A DNA stretch of 64,000 nt from Streptomyces agglomeratus (GTDB lineage Bacteria > Actinomycetota > Actinomycetes > Streptomycetales > Streptomycetaceae), in assembly GCF_001746415.1 (NCBI RefSeq), contig NZ_MEHJ01000001.1, positions 2,811,001 to 2,875,000 of the forward strand, read 5' to 3'. Under the pieces are notes generated by a model. It did no database searches. It saw only the letters and a list, made by a program, of their open reading frames with translations, and was not told the DNA's origin. Numbering within the stretch: the first letter of the stretch is position 1; every line of letters starts with the position of its first letter. Position numbers and translations under genes: made by a program. Shown in pieces: positions 62,340 through 64,000 of the stretch.

Positions 62340-62663
62340 ATGGCGTGGCTGCTGGTGATGGTGGCGGGACTGCTGGAAACCGGCTTCGCGGTCTGCCTGA
62401 AGCTATCCCACGGGTTCACCAGACTCTGGCCCACGGTCGCGTTCTGCGCCTTCGCGCTGGGCAGCTTCGGCCTGTTGACGCTGGCGCTGCGCAGGCTCGA
62501 CGTGGGGCCGGCGTACGCGGTGTGGACGGGCATCGGCGCCGCGGGCACCGCGATCTACGGGATGATCTTCCTCGGCGACATGGTCTCCACGCTCAAGCTG
62601 ATCTCCATCTCACTGGTGATCATCGGCGTCATCGGCCTCCAGCTCTCGGGCTCGGCCCACTGA
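62340..62663 (+). CDS. SMR-family efflux protein, Gdx/SugE-like
   Basis: 107 residues from the ATG at 62340 with GGAGGAAA upstream. Four membrane helices; the essential Glu13 is in AGLLETGFAVCLKLSHGFTRLWP and the fourth-helix motif is GPAYAVWTGIGA. The HGFTRL and AYAVWTGIGA signatures are like guanidinium exporters (Gdx/SugE) rather than EmrE. It probably works as a homodimer that exchanges guanidinium or a small cation for protons. The last 35 bases overlap the convergent TetR gene. Confidence 0.88.
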   Translation: MAWLLVMVAGLLETGFAVCLKLSHGFTRLWPTVAFCAFALGSFGLLTLALRRLDVGPAYAVWTGIGAAGTAIYGMIFLGDMVSTLKLISISLVIIGVIGLQLSGSAH

Positions 62664-63306
62664 GCCCCGGACCGCCGCCGCCCGCCGTCCCGCCCGCCGC
62701 CCCGCCCAGAGCGGTCCGCAGTATCCGCGCGAAGTCGTCCCCCGACGCCGCGGGTGCCACGACGTACGACAGTGCGAGACGGACGGCCAGTTCACAGCGG
62801 TACGCGACGACCGCCGCCTCTTCCTTCGTACGACCCGTGCCGAGCGCGGCGAGCGACCTTTCCCGTACGGCCGCGACCAGTTCGGCGGCTCCCGGCGAGC
62901 CGGCGTCGGCGCGGCGCTGGGCAGGCACCGGGGACACCGCGGTCCCGAGGACGTAGCGGGCGGGGCCCGGTCCGGGCAGCCACTCGCCCCAGCAGCCGGT
63001 GAGCAGGGCGCGGACGAGCGAATTGGCGCGGGCGGCGCCGACGGTCCACTCGGCGACGGCCACGAGCCGGTCGTCGACGCCCGCCGGCCGCCCCGCCAGC
63101 GCCCGCTCCACACCGGTCAGGTACCCGTCCGCCTCACGCCGCACGAGCGCGCGGGCGAGACCGTCCTTGCTGCCGAACTCGTTGTAGAGGGTCTGCCGCG
63201 AGACCCGGGCGGCCGCGGCCACGTCCACCATCCGCACACCGGACCACGGGCGGCGCGCGAGCGCGGTGAGGGCGGCGTCCAGCAGGGCCTGTCGAGCTGT
63301 GGCCAT
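62629..63306 (-). CDS. TetR-family transcriptional regulator
   Basis: 225 residues from the ATG at 63306. The HTH is at about 20-50 (MVDVAAAARVSRQTLYNEFGSKDGLARALV), and the ligand-binding domain follows with no family-specific motif. The C-terminal Gly-rich tail (about 20 residues) overlaps the SMR gene on the opposite strand. It is divergent from hisN, with about 160 bases between the starts, and may control its own gene, the SMR gene or both. Confidence 0.88.
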   Translation of the reverse strand: MATARQALLDAALTALARRPWSGVRMVDVAAAARVSRQTLYNEFGSKDGLARALVRREADGYLTGVERALAGRPAGVDDRLVAVAEWTVGAARANSLVRALLTGCWGEWLPGPGPARYVLGTAVSPVPAQRRADAGSPGAAELVAAVRERSLAALGTGRTKEEAAVVAYRCELAVRLALSYVVAPAASGDDFARILRTALGGAAGGTAGGGGPGLSGPSPRAGGR

Positions 63307-63466
63307 CGCGTCGCCTCCCCGGCTCTGCTCCGCTTTCAGAGTTGACGCGCCGCGGGGCACTGTCAATGGCGCCCGGGCGGCGGTGCGGGGAGCGCGCGGA
63401 CGGGGGACCGCGCCCGCACAGCGAGACCGTGTGGTTCGCGCACAACACGGTCGATACTGTTCAGTC

Positions 63467-64000
63467 ATGCCCGACTATCACGATGATCTGCGCTTTGCCC
63501 ATGTCCTCGCGGACGCCGCGGACGCCACGACGATGGAGCGCTTCAAGGCTCTGGATCTCAAGGTCGAGACGAAACCGGACATGACACCGGTGACGGAGGC
63601 CGACAAGGCCGCCGAGGAGCTGATCCGCAGCCACCTGCACCGCGGCAGGCCGCGAGACGCCGTTCTGGGCGAGGAGTACGGGCTCCAGGGAACGGGCCCG
63701 CGCCGCTGGGTGGTCGACCCGATCGACGGTACGAAGAACTACGTGCGCGGCGTACCGGTGTGGGCGACCCTGATCTCCCTCATGGAAGCCGGCGAGCACG
63801 GTTTCCAGCCCGTGATGGGCGTCGTGTCCGCGCCGGCGCTGGGCCGCCGCTGGTGGGCGGCGAAGGGCGGCGGGGCGTACACCGGGCGCAGCCTCACCTC
63901 CGCGACCCGGCTCCACGTGTCCAAGGTCGACCGGATCGAGAACGCGTCCTTCGCGTACTCCTCGCTCAGCGGCTGGGAGGAGCGGGGCCGGCTCGACGGC
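63467..64000 (+). CDS. hisN: Histidinol-phosphatase, inositol-monophosphatase type (3' end outside window)
   Basis: 178 residues are visible. IMPase-family motifs are PVTEADKAAEELIRSHL, GEEYGLQGTG and the metal-binding WVVDPIDGTKNYVRGVPVWATLISL (quoted in part). Actinobacterial members of this branch act as histidinol-phosphatase (HisN) in histidine synthesis. The rest of the protein, including the last metal Asp, lies beyond the right edge. It is divergent from the TetR gene. Confidence 0.9.
   Translation, partial: MPDYHDDLRFAHVLADAADATTMERFKALDLKVETKPDMTPVTEADKAAEELIRSHLHRGRPRDAVLGEEYGLQGTGPRRWVVDPIDGTKNYVRGVPVWATLISLMEAGEHGFQPVMGVVSAPALGRRWWAAKGGGAYTGRSLTSATRLHVSKVDRIENASFAYSSLSGWEERGRLDG

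Noticed and set aside
62264..62340. Guanidine-II (mini-ykkC) riboswitch before the SMR gene
   Set aside because: ACGR-like tetranucleotides occur but the two flanking stems do not form convincingly.

Overview
The window is a 64 kb piece of an actinobacterial chromosome, almost certainly Streptomyces. It is very GC-rich, has strong third-position GC, uses many GTG starts, and carries hallmark Streptomyces loci: sigR-rsrA, sigH with its anti-sigma gene, wblE, dasR-dasABCD-nagB, nrdA-nrdB-nrdS behind a cobalamin riboswitch, and sodN-sodX. The gene order resembles the conserved central part of the S. coelicolor chromosome. I see no prophage, integrase, transposase, rRNA, tRNA or CRISPR array.

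Layout. 1-3.8 kb: a truncated unknown gene, a DUF4097-PadR operon behind a palindromic operator, and a small HTH/Clp-N operon. 3.8-11 kb: a secreted GH5 endoglycoceramidase-like enzyme, a medium-chain dehydrogenase, NAD malic enzyme and a polar amino acid ABC transporter. 11-22 kb: methyltransferase, CGNR zinc-finger protein, nickel SOD with its maturation protease, ATP-grasp protein, secreted HNH protein, AlkZ-like protein, NmrA-type reductase, snapalysin with its LysR regulator, and small enzymes. 21.5-24.3 kb: a family 2B encapsulin shell gene with a polyprenyl diphosphate synthase as putative cargo, divergent from a PGRP-type amidase. 25-33.4 kb: PLP enzyme, Na+/H+ antiporter, UBP zinc finger, the anti-sigma/sigH pair, lipid kinase, wblE and a PdtaS-type sensor kinase. 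33.7-41.6 kb: the chitin/N-acetylglucosamine regulon (SIS isomerase, nagB, dasD, dasC, dasB, dasA, dasR) with DasR-box (dre) sites. 41.9-44.3 kb: CstA and its small partner. 44.3-50 kb: a broken Uma2 gene, then two NrdR boxes, a B12 riboswitch, nrdA, nrdB and the AraC-like nrdS. 50-64 kb: DD-carboxypeptidase, peptide deformylase, TPR protein, two membrane HD phosphohydrolases, rsrA-sigR, hydrolase, SRAP, M50 protease, aroA, rsgA, an SMR exporter, a TetR regulator and a truncated hisN.

Regulation is unusually readable. I can place a sigma-R promoter with exact GGGAAT-N18-GTT spacing, four dre sites (one in an unexpected place before the orphan sensor kinase), paired NrdR boxes 32 bp apart, a cobalamin riboswitch, and several operators without an assigned protein. 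A second theme is short tandem duplications just downstream of stop codons: a tetranucleotide run, 8-, 10-, 26-, 27- and 28-bp repeats, a duplicated dasR 3' end, and a roughly 230-bp array of about ten TTCC/GGAA palindromes spaced 23 bp apart.

The strongest candidates for a closer look are the encapsulin-prenyl synthase pair, the 23-bp palindrome array at 49967-50195, the frameshift that removes the redox CxxC tail of NrdA, and the triplicated -35 element next to the sigR promoter. Function assignments come from reading motifs. No database search was run.
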